Assembly (NCBI GenBank): GCA_012845835.1
Contig: JABAKD010000030.1
Coordinates: 14,045,076-14,109,075 of the forward strand
Direction: 5' to 3'
Source: Undaria pinnatifida
Taxonomy: Eukaryota > Sar > Phaeophyceae > Laminariales > Alariaceae
Length of the DNA stretch: 64,000 bases
A program made the position numbers and the translations under genes. Shown here in pieces: positions 1 through 12,100 of the stretch (position 1 is its first letter; each line of letters opens with the position of its first letter). A model generated the notes under the pieces. That model saw only the letters and a list, made by a program, of their open reading frames with translations, was not told the DNA's origin and did not search any database.

Positions 1-1671
1 CTAATACCATTAATATTAGCGTTAGTTGAGTGCCGTCCTATCCCGCCACAGTTGCTGGTCTTGGCCGTTCGTGCGAAAGAGCGTGGCTGATGGGGGGAAG
101 CGAAAGCCAGGTCTGCTGCCGTGGCTGATCTGGGCGAGGGTGCACAGCATAGCAGTGCAGCCGGGCGTAGCACGTGCAAGGTCGGGCGGGGGCGACGTAT
201 ATACATCTAGATACTTATCGGTGCTGTGATCATGACATGTATGAGGGACATGAGCACGACAAAACAATGCAGACGTCGCAAGGGTATTATGCAGACGTAC
301 ATCCGTCTGTTCTGTTTTCGCACCGTACTATACCTGCGAAGTATACCTGGTACTCTGCTATAACTCATCACCTCATTGCCCAGGCAGCGGGCAGGCGCAG
401 GTGGGCCTGATACGGACTCTGCTGCCGATTTGACATTTGATTACCCATCAGCTTTCGGAGGCCGCACCACGCACGACGCATGACGAAGTGGTGATTGCGT
501 AGCGAATCCAACCGTACTAAACTGGGGACCTCCACTAAAGAGCACCGCAGTAAGGTGGAATATTTTTGCTTCGTATTGATACTTGTACCTGTGGTAGTGT
601 TTTTGTGTCGGCAAATTCGACATGCCAACGACAATATGACTAAAAAAATGCTGTGCTGCTGTACCAAGTATACCCAGATATTGAACGCCGGATGCGGGAC
701 ATAGAGCCATCGCATCGCATGCCTGGATCGCCGATAACTAAGAGCTAGGAGGCGCAGCAGTGACACTCTCATTGTCTCAACACTGTCCAACAGGCATATG
801 CTGTGACGATGGCGGCCGCGGCAACTGCACAGGGGGATGTACCTACCGTACTCGCTGTGTTTGCGAGTGAGCCAAAGTACTACAGCAGTACGCGATAGTG
901 CAACTTCACGTCGTAAACAAACCTGTTTAGTATGTAGAACTCTGTAATAAGTCACCATCAAATGCCCCGCTCAAGGAAAAGTACGACGATTTTGGGACAA
1001 CCTTGCGTGCACTGCGCACAGACTTCACAAAGGAGCACGGCTTGCATTATCACTCAAACGGATCCCCTGGCCCACAAACCTTGCAGCTTGGACGTGCGTT
1101 GCTATGGACGACCGGTTGCTGTCCTCGCCATGGAGCAGCCCAAGCACCAGGGACGTTGACACAGCGGATGGAACCCGCATATTTGACAAAGAGTGAGAGA
1201 CTTTGCAGCTTGAGAAGAAGCAGCACTCTTCACCTTGAACAAAACTTAATAATCCTTGCACGCAAATCGTTCGCCAGACGGGCAAGCGATTGCTACAAGC
1301 TCGCGGTCAGAGGCTATAACTTCGGCGTGCTTGAACTGACGCCAGTTTTCTGTGCGGGGTGCTTTCTCAGGCCCTCGTCGCTGATTGCGCACCACCGGAG
1401 TCTTCTGAAAGCGCTTTTTCTACACGTACTTGTACGTATTTGGCGTTTGGTCCGCGCTTTCTTGCGAAAGGAGCACTCTGATTGGCCGAAACTGCGGATC
1501 TTCTTCCCGCTTTGAACACGCTTTCAAAAAACATTGAAACCTACCGAAACTTCCGATGACGGGGTGCACTCGCGTCATAGTGCAGATCATAGGTTACAAC
1601 TCCTCGAGACTCGTTGTGTGCGCCACCTACACCACTGCACTCTCGATCTTGAGGCTCTTAGAATTGCAAGC
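1..1671. other. Upstream intergenic stretch, no supportable gene
   Basis: I see no conserved protein, RNA gene or clear repeat here. Two moderately long open frames (368-961 on the minus strand and 1003-1515 on the plus strand) have no recognisable domain, no low-complexity bias and no splice-site support, so I treat them as chance. The 3' end must contain the promoter and 5' UTR of the small GTPase gene that starts at 1672, but I could not identify a convincing core element. Confidence 0.5.
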
Positions 1672-2750
1672 ATGGGAAACTCATTCAAAAGAGAGGTTCA
1701 GGTTATGATAGAGGTGAGAGAGAGGGATACACATTGGCCTCGCATATATGTTGATACGCCCACCAAGTTTGATACCTCGTATGTACCAGAGGTAGCATGT
1801 TCGTGGTCCTCGCACGCATTCGGGTCCCTCTGCCTATTTGCCTCTGGTGTATGTCAGGCCTATCACCTCTACTACTGCCTCCTGAATGCTCTCTCTTCCC
1901 CCAGCTGCATCAATGCGAGTAAACGGAGGGGAGAAGCCCAGAATGGTCCTCGTGGAGTTTGCCAAAAGAACTCCTTCCTTCCCCATCGCGCTTCTATATC
2001 GCGCGAATGGTGTGCCTTCGGTGTGGGTACACGCTGCTACTCTTGTGCTCTTTATACGCGGTTGCATCGCAACGAACGCTCCGCACCCCTCATCGCGTAT
2101 TCGTAACAGTCAGTAGTATCTCGTAAGAATCCAATGTAAGAAATCGACTGAAAGAAAAGCTCTCTCCGGTGGGTTGAACCCCGAACAGAACAAAATTATT
2201 TGAGCCATAATGAAACTACACTCTGTTCAGATAGCAATCCTCAGAATAGAACCACAACACCAGACCAACCCATGCACGCCCTGCAGGCATGAGACGCGCT
2301 CCCCTACCTCTCCGCGCACAGCTTTCAAGCCTCACGTAACTGCTCCTAACTCCCCCCCCCCGCGCTCACAATCATTTGCTGACGTAGGGACTGCCGGGTT
2401 CAGGCAAGAGCTCGGCTCTCTTCCAGCTCAAAAACGGAGAGACGCTCTTGACGCCAACGCCAGGGGGGGATGGTTTCTACGTAGAAAGCGTGAGACACGC
2501 AAGAACAAGGCTGAACATCTGGGAGGTGCACAGCCCTACGGTTCGGGACAAGTGCCTGTCGACCACGAGGGCGCTGTGCTTCGTCGTGGACTGCACAGAA
2601 GATGCTGTCGGCATAGGGCAAGGTAGGAGCACCCTCGACTTTGCTTGCGGGATAACTCTGTTCGTGAGGTCATGTCAGAAAGTCATGTCGTGTGCCCTGT
2701 ATAGCGCATCACATAATCCAATTAATAGCCCCCTCGTATCTAAATTGTTT

Positions 2751-2800
<50 letters not shown>

Positions 2801-5800
2801 ATCACATCAATTCGCATAATCAAATATGTTTGTATCCCGCTAGCTTACTTCTCAGAACGTGTATTGTAGGCTGTATGATACGAGCATATGCTACTTGTAC
2901 TTTCGCCCCCTGACTAAAGGTAGTCAACAGCTAGTTGCGGAAGTGAGCGTGATACCTTCCAACGGACAAACTCAGTCTCGTACAAAATAAACACTCCAGC
3001 AGGGTACATATGATCTGGTAGAGAACAGGAGAGGCCACCACGTCACCACATGTGATGTGATATGCCATATATGGCGATCATGGTCCAAGCATCTATACGG
3101 CGGTACGTCGGACATCGTTTCCGTTTCGCGTTTTAACCTTGCAAGTACCATGGTTCCTATCTCCGTGTGGGGATGAGTTGAGAGAATGTTTCGTTTCTTC
3201 ATTTGACGGCAGCAGCATCGCGGCAATCCAACAGCCTGCGCTGATTGTGTCGCAGCTGCACACGCTGCGGTGCTTGATTCGCCCCTTGATTTGGCATGTG
3301 CCTCCTCTGGCAGAGCATGGAATATTATCTGGTAGTTATTGGTCAACACTGGTAGGATGAACGCGCCCGAAGCTGGCTGACTGCTGGTCTATCCTATGGC
3401 CTATTGTATGTGTAGTGACCTTAAAACAAGACGATTGCGGTCTTGACAACCGTCCACCAGGAAGGACATGCAGCAACACACGTATCGTCTCGCTGCGCGC
3501 GTGCCGTACATGTATGTGTCCCTGCTCTCCGCTGTTCTGGCCTCCTTATACCGCAGCGATGCGGGATGCTTCGTGTGGTGGATGCCGTAATCGTGTAATG
3601 GTCTTTCTGTTTCGACGGTTTTCCTCTCTCCAATCCCAACGGGGTAAATGATCAAGGCTCCTCTCGGGAATATTCCCGCGGTACTTTTCCCGCGGTATTT
3701 CCACGGGAATGGGAAATGGGACCGGTCCCGTGATAAATCGCAATTCCCGTCCCCATTCAAACCCTACCCAAGCAAATGACCTCTTCCCATTCCCATCCTA
3801 ATCGTACCCACGGACATCATATCCCGTTGTTCCCACCCAACCAAATCCCATGGAAAATGTTGAATTCCCGTGGCTTTTGGTTCCCACTCAACCAAGTACC
3901 GCGCACATATTCAATTCCCAATACCGTACGGGAACGCAAAACCAACTCCGATATGTATACGAGTATGTATAGTATTGAAGTACTATGTACACACAGGTAG
4001 CTGCGAGGATTGCCTCCAACCTCCAGTAGTTGGAGGCCATGAGTTCGAGTTTCTCTCTAGCTCTTTTTTTTCCCTCTCTTCTTTTTATTTCAAACGAAAA
4101 GAGAACCTTTTTTTTTGGGTGGCACACCCCCGGTGACTGCTGACGTACACATGCAAAACACAAAACACCACACAAAGCAGCACGTGTAAAGTGCTGTAGA
4201 CACACACGAGGGTTATGAGCGAGGTGGCCGAGGTCCACGATGTCGATGCTGCGGCAGTTTCTTCTGGCGCCGATTCTTCGGGATCGAGTCTACTAGCTGC
4301 CAGACAGAGAGGAGCTTCTCAGCGCTTGCGTTCCTGATTGGCAGCCTGCGCAGCTCTCTGCTACCCGGCAAGGTGGAGCGACTGATGTTCCTCCGACTCA
4401 ACAGGCTGTACATCCCAGAGGTCAAAGCCCTCGACGAGGCCGTGCGGGCCAACAAAGCGGCGGCAGCTCGATGCCAAGAGAAAGTTGCGGAAGACGAGGC
4501 GCAAGCAGCTGGCGACGATGTTGTCTTGACTCTTTAATATTGTTTTATTGTTTTTGAACTGCTGAACTGCTGTTGGCGCAGATAGTATAGCGTACGGGCG
4601 GTACTGTATCATGTGGTTTAGCTCGATATGCATGCGTGGTGTGCGTTGTCGCCGGTAATATAGTATTCTTCGTCTCGCAGATAAGTGTCGTGCCTGCGGT
4701 CTGCAAGTAATCGGATAGTGACCAAGTTATTGGGTTTTCGAGGCGTAGTCGTGGAACTATTTCGTCGGGTTTTGTCTTTTGGTTTTTGATGGCTGCGAGA
4801 CTTCGGCTGTAGTCTCTTGAACAATTTACCAATTGAACAACAAGCTTACTCGGTGGTTTCGTGTTTTTCGTGTGACACGCTGAAGAACGACTCGAAACAC
4901 ACTGCACATGGCTGTTCCCGTGCATTCCCGTGGTGGCTGGCTGGTTCCCGTTCGGGAATCCCCGTGTGGGCCAGTTCCCACACAAATATTCCCATGCATT
5001 CCTGTGGTGACTGGTTCCAATAAGAAAACTACCGTGATGGTCAATTCCCACCCAAATATTCCCGTGCATTCCCGTGGTGGCTGGTTCCCGCACGGAACGT
5101 TCCGGAAGTGAAAACCCGTTCACGAGATGAGCCTTGTAAATATTGACGTTGTACTACAGCCATGACACTGCTGGTTATGTGCTGTACAGGAAATGTGCCG
5201 CCGCACTGCCTGTATGTACTATGCACGATATGTTGTTGCGCGAGTTGAGTTTGTTGTGTTTATTGCTGCTGTTGGTAATGACAGCATACCGTCTATGCTA
5301 CGTACTCGTATAATGCATACCGGTTCGGATGAATACTGTCGTCCGCAGCACTCCATGCATCTGCATACAACTGCTGCGTGTTACGACTACTTTAGTACTG
5401 ATATTTTCTCGGGACCGCTATTCATAACGGCAGCAGCAGTTCCCTCTTGGTGTCTCGTTGATGCCACATCAGAGGACGTACATACACTGTTCACCGCTTC
5501 TCGCCTACAAGGTAAAGAAGAACGCGCGCTGGTTGTCAGATGCCCAGCCGCCAAGACTCTTTTTTGTGTCCCATCACGTACGCAACGCTCATGCCAGGTG
5601 TTGGGGGCGGTGTTTACTCTGTTACCTTCTAATATTGTGTGCGTGTGTTTGGTTGGGTGTATTGAAGTTCTCAGCAGTTTTTGGGCCGCGTTGACGAGCG
5701 GCGTGCTAAGAGCATCGCCGCAACCGACCTCCCTCCAGACTGGACGTTGCTGCTTATGCCGAAACCTTCTGCCAGGTATACGTCTATCCTCGTCTCCCAA

Positions 5801-7210
5801 GTAGGGTCGATGTCTTTCCCCCCCCCCCCCTGCTGGCGGCCTATTCAACGTACAGCGAACCAACGAACCACCCGACCGGTTGTGCGTGCAGCATCTTCGA
5901 AGCCCGGTCGTGCCGCTCAGAGCAGGCAGCGAAGCAGCGCCCGCGGTCAGGGCACTCCAAATTTGTGTCTGGCTGGCAGAACAAACCACCTTTCAGCGTC
6001 ATGCAGTAGTAGAGTGATACCGCTGTACATTTTTTCCTGCTGGCGTTAGATGCCCTTTATCGGGACATAAAGCGTACTCCTGACCCCGCTAGTAACTCCT
6101 CCTCCCCTCCCGTGCCGCCTCCCTAATTCACCATTTCTTCAGCGAAAACCGAGCTGGATACTATCCTGACCTCTGTGGCATCGGAAAACCCGCGCTCATG
6201 CTTCACGTTGCTCGTGCTCGCCAACAAGCAAGACGTCGGGGGGGCGCTGGCTCCGTCCAAGCTCGAGCGCGCGCTCGACCTGTCCACCAGGTGAGAGGTC
6301 ACTGTTGGACTAGCGAATCTCCGGCTGACCGCGATAGGAACACAAGGCGTTTTTTTTTTTGTCGCCGGTTCCGTGCTTTCTGCGGTAGACTACACCGGGT
6401 TTTGAAACCGCGACGTCGCGCTTGCGGCGTGGCCTTAGTTTAGCGTTGGCGTTAGGTTGGGTCAACGCTCTCTCTGGGTGTGTAAAAACCACTCGCCCAA
6501 AAACAAGAAGAAAAAAAAAAAAAAATGTACGTTGTCTGGAATAATTGTGTGCCACAACTGTCGAAGCGACCGCGTGTTGTGAGCGCAGCAAGCACGCGTG
6601 ATTGGACCCACAGCGTCTTTTTTACGAGTATTTGCTTTCTGCGCGCAAGCACGCGTGGTTTGACCTGGCGCGCGTTTTGGTGGCTAGGTCCGCGATGCGT
6701 TTGGCGCTGTGCTGTTGGCAACGATTTTCTGGAACGGGGATGGCGCAAGTGGGAGGAGGGTGAATCGTCACGGTGCTGAGCTGCGCCTCAACGGCCTCCA
6801 AATAAATATTTTTGTTTTTCCCGAATTGTTCTTGCGTCCTCCCAGGATGCAAGAGGGGGACGCAATCATTTACAAGCAAAGGAGTGCCACCATGGCGTAC
6901 ATATAGCAGCCCTTGCAACCATCTGCGCCCTTCCTTTATGAGGTGTGCTGTTTTTTTGTTTTTTTGTCGCATGCCCTTCTGCTTCGCGCGGTATTTCAGA
7001 CCGGATGCCGACACTTGGAGATGGGCGATCCACAGCTGCTCGGCGACGAAGGGATTAGGCTTGAAGGAGGGGATGGATTGGCTCGCCACTTCCGTGCGAA
7101 CAACGCGACCGACCTGGACCAAGCCGAAGCCGAAGCCCTTGGAGAGGACGGAGGAGGGCGGGCGAGGCAATGCGATGCCGGCAGCCTTGGGGGGGGTGCC
7201 GGTATCCTGA
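1672..7210 (+). CDS. Divergent ARF/ARL-family small GTPase, 4 exons
   Basis: The exons are 1672-1713, 2388-2622, 6143-6290 and 7000-7210. All borders are GT-AG and the phases (0, 1, 2) join without a stop to give 211 aa. The start is MGNSF, whose Gly2 is the usual ARF N-myristoylation site. The P-loop is GLPGSGKSS at residues 15-23, so the N-terminal helix is about nine residues shorter than in ARF1. The G2 threonine is kept (T38 in TPTPGGDGF, with about three inserted residues). The G4 motif is LVLANKQD ending at D123, and the G5-like motif is SCSATKG at 154-160, followed by GLKEGMDWL. The G3 motif WDVGGQ is replaced by WEVHSP at residues 59-64, so the switch II glycine and the catalytic glutamine are missing. 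The C-terminus is a Lys/Pro/Gly-rich tail of about 40 residues. The family call is secure, but no subfamily (ARL6, ARL9, ARL16) fits well. The likely role is membrane trafficking or a GTP-locked or nucleotide-binding-only scaffold, which is inferred. Intron 2 (3.5 kb) contains a hAT relic. Confidence 0.86.
2746..2823 (-). repeat. (TTG)n tract with retroposon-tail sequence
   Basis: A run of about 16 TTG units (2751-2800) is followed directly by ATCACATCAATTCGCATAAT. The same junction, microsatellite then TCACATTAACTCGCATAAT, recurs at 23821 and 38891, with a partial match at 24385. Read on the minus strand this looks like the 3' end of a retroposon with a (CAA)n tail. It lies in intron 2 of the GTPase gene, just after its second exon. 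Confidence 0.6.
3655..3935. repeat. TTCCCG-rich subterminal-type repeat, left block
   Basis: This stretch is built from many degenerate copies of TTCCCG, CCCGCGG and TTCCCAC in both orientations, for example the nested palindrome at 3667-3705. The same word family forms a tandem block at 4905-5105. The two blocks bracket the hAT transposase remnant at 4250-4537. hAT elements typically carry short repeated motifs inside their ends, so the blocks may be the subterminal regions of one internally deleted element. I could not define its terminal inverted repeats or an 8-bp target duplication. Confidence 0.45.
4250..4537 (+). pseudogene. hAT-family transposase C-terminal remnant
   Basis: An open stretch ending in TAA at 4535-4537 translates to the hAT C-terminal dimerisation region. 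It has a segment reading FFGIESTSCQTERSFSAL, followed by the LLPGKVERLMFLRLN block that matches the hATC pattern of S-E-R-x-F-S and then L-x-x-x-x-V-E-x-L-x-F-L-R. A charged tail of about 40 residues follows. Upstream, the frame is short and does not contain the RNase H-like catalytic domain or a BED zinc finger, so this is a 3' relic. It sits in the same orientation as the host gene inside intron 2 of the ARF-like gene and is flanked by TTCCCG-rich blocks. The family assignment rests on the hATC motif alone. Confidence 0.72.
4905..5105. repeat. About 73-bp tandem repeat, 2.5 copies
   Basis: The words CATTCCCGTGGTGGCTGG (about 4922 and 5070) and CATTCCTGTGGTGACTGG (about 4998) recur with a spacing near 73-75 bp. 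Between them a second shared word, AAATATTCCC, follows TTCCCACACA or TTCCCACCCA. The block is related to the TTCCCG-rich stretch at 3655-3935 and may be the right subterminal region of the hAT relic between them. Confidence 0.7.
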
Positions 7211-9153
7211 CTCTCGGCGATACCACTTTTTTTAGCTATGCTGTTGCATCTGTTCCATCCTTTAAATCAGTCACGTTATTTTGTGAGGGTTATTTGGTGA
7301 ATCGTTCACTCGTACATTACTCAAGTATATATTGCATGCATGTACATTTCTAGTAGAGGGAAAAAAGCCTATCAAGAAAAAAAACGTAGGGAGGCCTTGG
7401 AAGACAAGTGCGTGACCCTTGCGTCCGGTACATCGTTTTTTTGTTTCGGGTATGAAGAAGCCCGATGCGCGGGTGCCAGAGTCGTCATTGGAAAGGTTGA
7501 GACGGTGGGCTACGTCACGAGGACGTTTCAACACTGCTACTGATGTAGGCGCGGTTACCACGTCTTGAGTGTGTTGGAAGTTGATCATGGTATAGAGGGA
7601 TAGCGACGAAAAAAACCACGATGGCAGCATCGGCCACATGAAGACTCGGCTGTCGGGTTAGGATATGATGAATTTGTTGTTCCACCTGTACCGCAACGAG
7701 TTGACGGCACTTGCGTAGAGTGGTACTACTCTTGCTGCGGCGCATTCAATTCGCACGGTGACCGCAGTTGTGGTGTTTTCGGACGTTATATACCTGGGCC
7801 CTTACTCCAGCTGGACGAACAGCAGGGGCTTTCGGCGCGGGCGGTTGTACATACAGGTACTGCTGTCGGCACCAGCAGGTGTAACCGCGATTGATGTGTT
7901 ACAGGCAGAGCAGTGATCGGTCAAAGGCTGTTGTGATGGGATAGTCGACGCTGTCCCCCGAATGCGATTGGGGTCTGGGATGAGGCCAGTCTGGCCTCAC
8001 CCCGCACCCCTCTAGGTTGGACCGCACAAGCAACGGTTGAAATAAGTTGTCATGCCTGCGACGGCGGTATGTATTCACGTATAAATATGCACAGGAGATA
8101 GTGTTGACATCTTTCCACTCACTGCGAAAGCAGCAACTTTCTATAGTATGTCTTCGACGGGACAAACTGGAGCAAATATATGACACCCAGTGTGATTTCA
8201 TGCGCAGGTTCGTGTCCTGCCAACGGCGCCATGTATTGTAAGATCAGGGGGCTGAAAACAGAAACCGGCCACCATCTTGCAGGTCTCTCTACTAAGCAGG
8301 TTCCACGTTGGTTGCTCGCTTGTATTAGCTTGAGAAGCTCTTGTATTAATCCCACAAGCCACGGACAGAGTTGAGCGCTAAATGCGCTGCAAATCCATGA
8401 AGCAATTGCACTATCCCCTTTTCCTATACGCACATGCCTTCAAAGGCATGCGAATTTATATACCAAATCCGCATCCTGGATATTTTTCTTGTTAGGCTCC
8501 CAGGGCAAAATACCAGAACATGCCCACGCAAATTCCGCAGCCCTCTCGCCCTCCCCCCTCTCCCCCCCCCCCGACAAAAAGGACTCGCTAAAATTGTCGT
8601 ACCAACCCGGGGCCGCGCCTGCGTCGTATGTCGTTCTATACTGCTGTACGAGCAAGGTCGGTGTGAAGCCTTACCACCGCGCACAAGCAATAGCACAAAA
8701 TTGACGCAGCTGAGATATGCCCGGAAAGCAATGACAACGCCGAAAATAATGGCAACGCCCAACCCTTTCCACCGTTCAAGACTTTATCTCCTGACTATAA
8801 TCGAAGAAACTTACGTCTCTCTCTTCACATACAAAAAGTGACAATCTTGGAACAGTACCAGGTATGAAGTAAGTTAATTTCACCTCCCCACCCTATAGTA
8901 TGTCTAATGGGGTCTAAATAGTCTTCCTCGGATGTAGAACAAAATCAATTAAATAGTTTCCCCCCCCCCTCACTCTATTTCGGCATTTTGCGTTCCTATT
9001 GATGACCGCGCTCACGTTTATTACGAGTATTGCACTGCTGTCAATTGCTCCAAACCAGGCACCCATATCACATGATACCATGCCAAGTCTTGAGGCCTTG
9101 AGAAAAAAAACTTTCTCCTCGATCCCCACGACGTGTCAACTTGGTGCAGTGCA
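7211..9153. other. Convergent intergenic region between GTPase and panB
   Basis: The plus-strand GTPase gene ends at 7210 and the minus-strand panB gene ends at 9154, so this stretch should hold both 3' UTRs and terminators. I see poly-A/T runs and short C-runs (around 8564 and 8961) but no domain-bearing open frame and no clear transposon ends. Confidence 0.5.
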
Positions 9154-12100
9154 CTATCGCGCTGGCGCCCCGTACGGTCCTGCCTGCCCATCATCCACAC
9201 CAATGGATTCGTACTCGTCTTGCTCCTGCAGGTTCTTTTTCTTGAGCGCCAGACGCACTTGCCGCTCTTGCTCGTCCTGTCGACGCCGAGACAAAACGAA
9301 ACCGATGTTACACAGGGGGCCCCTTGAGACCATAACCTGGTGCAACATACCAGGTCACAAGCCTTTCGCTTTGTTCTAGTCTAATCAGTTTGGACATGGG
9401 GGGGCGCATTGTTCCCGCTCATAAGTGCGCCGCATAATCACAAATACGATACGGCTGGCGCGGTTCCGTGACAGCACCATGATCAACAAGCCGGTAGTGC
9501 AAGACCGAGGCGAGGAGCTCTCCCCAATAAACGCGCCCGGGAGGCCTTTACAGCGGTGTAACGGTCAGCAAAAAAAGCGAAAACTAAAAGTCTGACGCAA
9601 GATTCGAGGGAAGGGGGGTCTCCATATATCGGCATGGCAAGGATGGGCAGGGGGTACAACTACGCCACCTCCCCGCAGTCTCGACTGGGAGAAACAGTCA
9701 TAAAATTAATGGTCGCCCACCTTTGCCAGGAGCCTTTGGAACGATTCCTCTTCGTTGGCCGACATTTTGTACGGACTGTGTTCTTCCTGGGGGAAGACGC
9801 CCTCTTCCACCTCCTGCCTGAATGTTTCCAGCCCTTGCCGTACCTGGTTCACGGTTACAGGGAAGAATGAGAGTTTGCAAGCTGCCAGGCTTTAACCTTC
9901 TACAATTGCACTTGTACAGTAACATTTGTCTCACTATAATTCCAAGTGTTGTGCCTTCGAACGCGGGTGCCGTCCTAAACGGATTAGCCCGATCCGTTCT
10001 TACTCCTGGCGTTGGCCGATCAAGGATCATCAGTTGATATATCTACTTCTAATCCCAAGTAGTTTCATACCACAAGCATGAGTTCAGTTGCGGCGGGGTT
10101 TGACACGAAAAAAATACCCTACCAGGTGACAACAACCAACACAAGGGCTCCGCACCCATGCTTCGGACAGGCTGATCTACCATGTTTTGTCTCATGTTTC
10201 GACATATGTCTACACGCTTGCAGGGTCAAGTATATGCCAAACGCGAGTAAGTGCTTAGCATGCCAAGTGTTGCAGTAGGATTAATGAAGATAACGCCACA
10301 CCAGGTACACTACAGGAGTCATGGTCAAGGTTGCAAGGTAGGGGGGGGGGTGGAGGGGTACTCGGTTTGTGCATGGCCGTAGTCGTATGACCACAGACCC
10401 TCGCATCCCTACTATGCCGGGACGGAGCACGTCGGGTTTTTACCAACCAGATAGGCATTGTTTGCACCAAGCACGAAGCGCCGTGAGGTGTTCCGCGTAC
10501 GGTAGGAGGGTCACTTCTAGGGCTACAAAGTGCGGCGTTAGTTTCAACAATCAAATCTTTGCAACCTTGACCTTTCGTGCTGAACGGTTTCACCATAGGG
10601 ATCGGCCTGTACGGGATCGTAGTGTTTTTGTTACGCGGCACCAATAAAAAATGTTCAAGCTTGTTGTTGGGCGAAGCGCAAAGCCATTGGCGCCAGCGGC
10701 CTATACTCGTTCGTGAATGTAGGATTGCCCCCCTCACCGTAGCTGCAGTCGAATGCAATGTCAAGCGTTAAATTACGCACCAAATATTTCGGAAAGAGTT
10801 ACACAACACGCACACATACATGTGTGTGTGCAGTGCCCGATAAACTAAGTGATTGCGATAGGACTCATGCAGGCTCTTTTCTCAGACTCGTTTCTGAGAT
10901 TCAGGTTATCATTTTTTTTAATGTCTCACACCCGGTTCCGTTACAGGCCTCATTGATCCAGTAAAATTTTCTAACACGTTCATTCGTGATGTTCAGTTGT
11001 CAGTCTTGTGTGTCTCATTTGCCAGTCTCCTCCTGGATGACTCTTGTGTTTCCAAGCAGCGACTGTATGATCAAGTCGTCTTGATATGGCATTTGTTTAG
11101 CCCGGCAACTTCTGCACGCAATGTTAAGTTGAACGCCACATACCGGTAGTTGGTACCGTACTGATCGCTATGAAAAGGGCAAAGACATGAAATGGTCAGA
11201 TTTTGTTTCACATACCAGGGTATCAATTGGGGCAAACTTTACGCCCAATAACGTGTGAAAATGGCCTAAACTTGGCTTCTATTCTCCGTACCTCATACAC
11301 TCGCGCATTCCTTTTTCTAGATGATCATATTCCAAGACTGCAACATCTAACACGTCCATCCCACACACACGGAGTTGTCCCCTCCGCATACTCTTCGCCT
11401 AGTGCATCGTGACTAAGTCTACGGCACAATATATTGTCCCGTGCTCCCACATCCCCTCCGCAACAACCCCCGAAGTTTGGTATCCTCCAGAGCTTTAACG
11501 AATGTCGTCTCGGTCAATGGAGCCTCCACCCTACCCAGCCAGACCCGCCGTTTAAAAGCGGTTTCGGCTGAGGTGGCCGATTCCTTTTTCCGTTATAGTT
11601 CCTGACGATTCACCTCTTTCCGGGTCTCATCCGGCTCCCCACTAGCATCTATCTCGGACACCCGGTTCAAACAGAAGTTGTCGCCCCTATCAATACCCCG
11701 CTTGGTTTCTTGACGATTCAGCCCCTCCCAACCACCGTCCGGATACCTCACTCGCCAGTACGGGTCTCTGAAGTCGTATACCACTCTCGCGAATACCGAT
11801 CTCCGGCCATGGATCCGGAAAATATGTTCGCCGGAGTGGTATACGGCTTCAGAGATCCGTACTGGCAGGTAACGTATCCGGACGGTGATCGGGAGGAGCT
11901 GAATCGACAATAAATCAAGGCGGGGGAAGCATTTGCCGACAGCTTCAGTTTGCACCGGGTGTCCGAGATAGATCTAGTGGGGAGCCGGATGAGACCCGGA
12001 AAGAGGAGACTCGTCAGGAACAAAAACGGGGAAATGAACCGGCGACCTCAGCCCAAACCGCTTTTAAACGGCGGGTCTGGCTGGGAAGGGTGGAAGCTCC

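Noticed and set aside
368-961. 197-codon minus-strand frame
   Set aside because: No domain, no splice support, and irregular composition. The length is within what chance gives in 64 kb at this GC.
5387-5989. 200-codon minus-strand frame in GTPase intron 2
   Set aside because: It overlaps plus-strand frames of similar length and has no recognisable motif. Probably chance or a decayed repeat.
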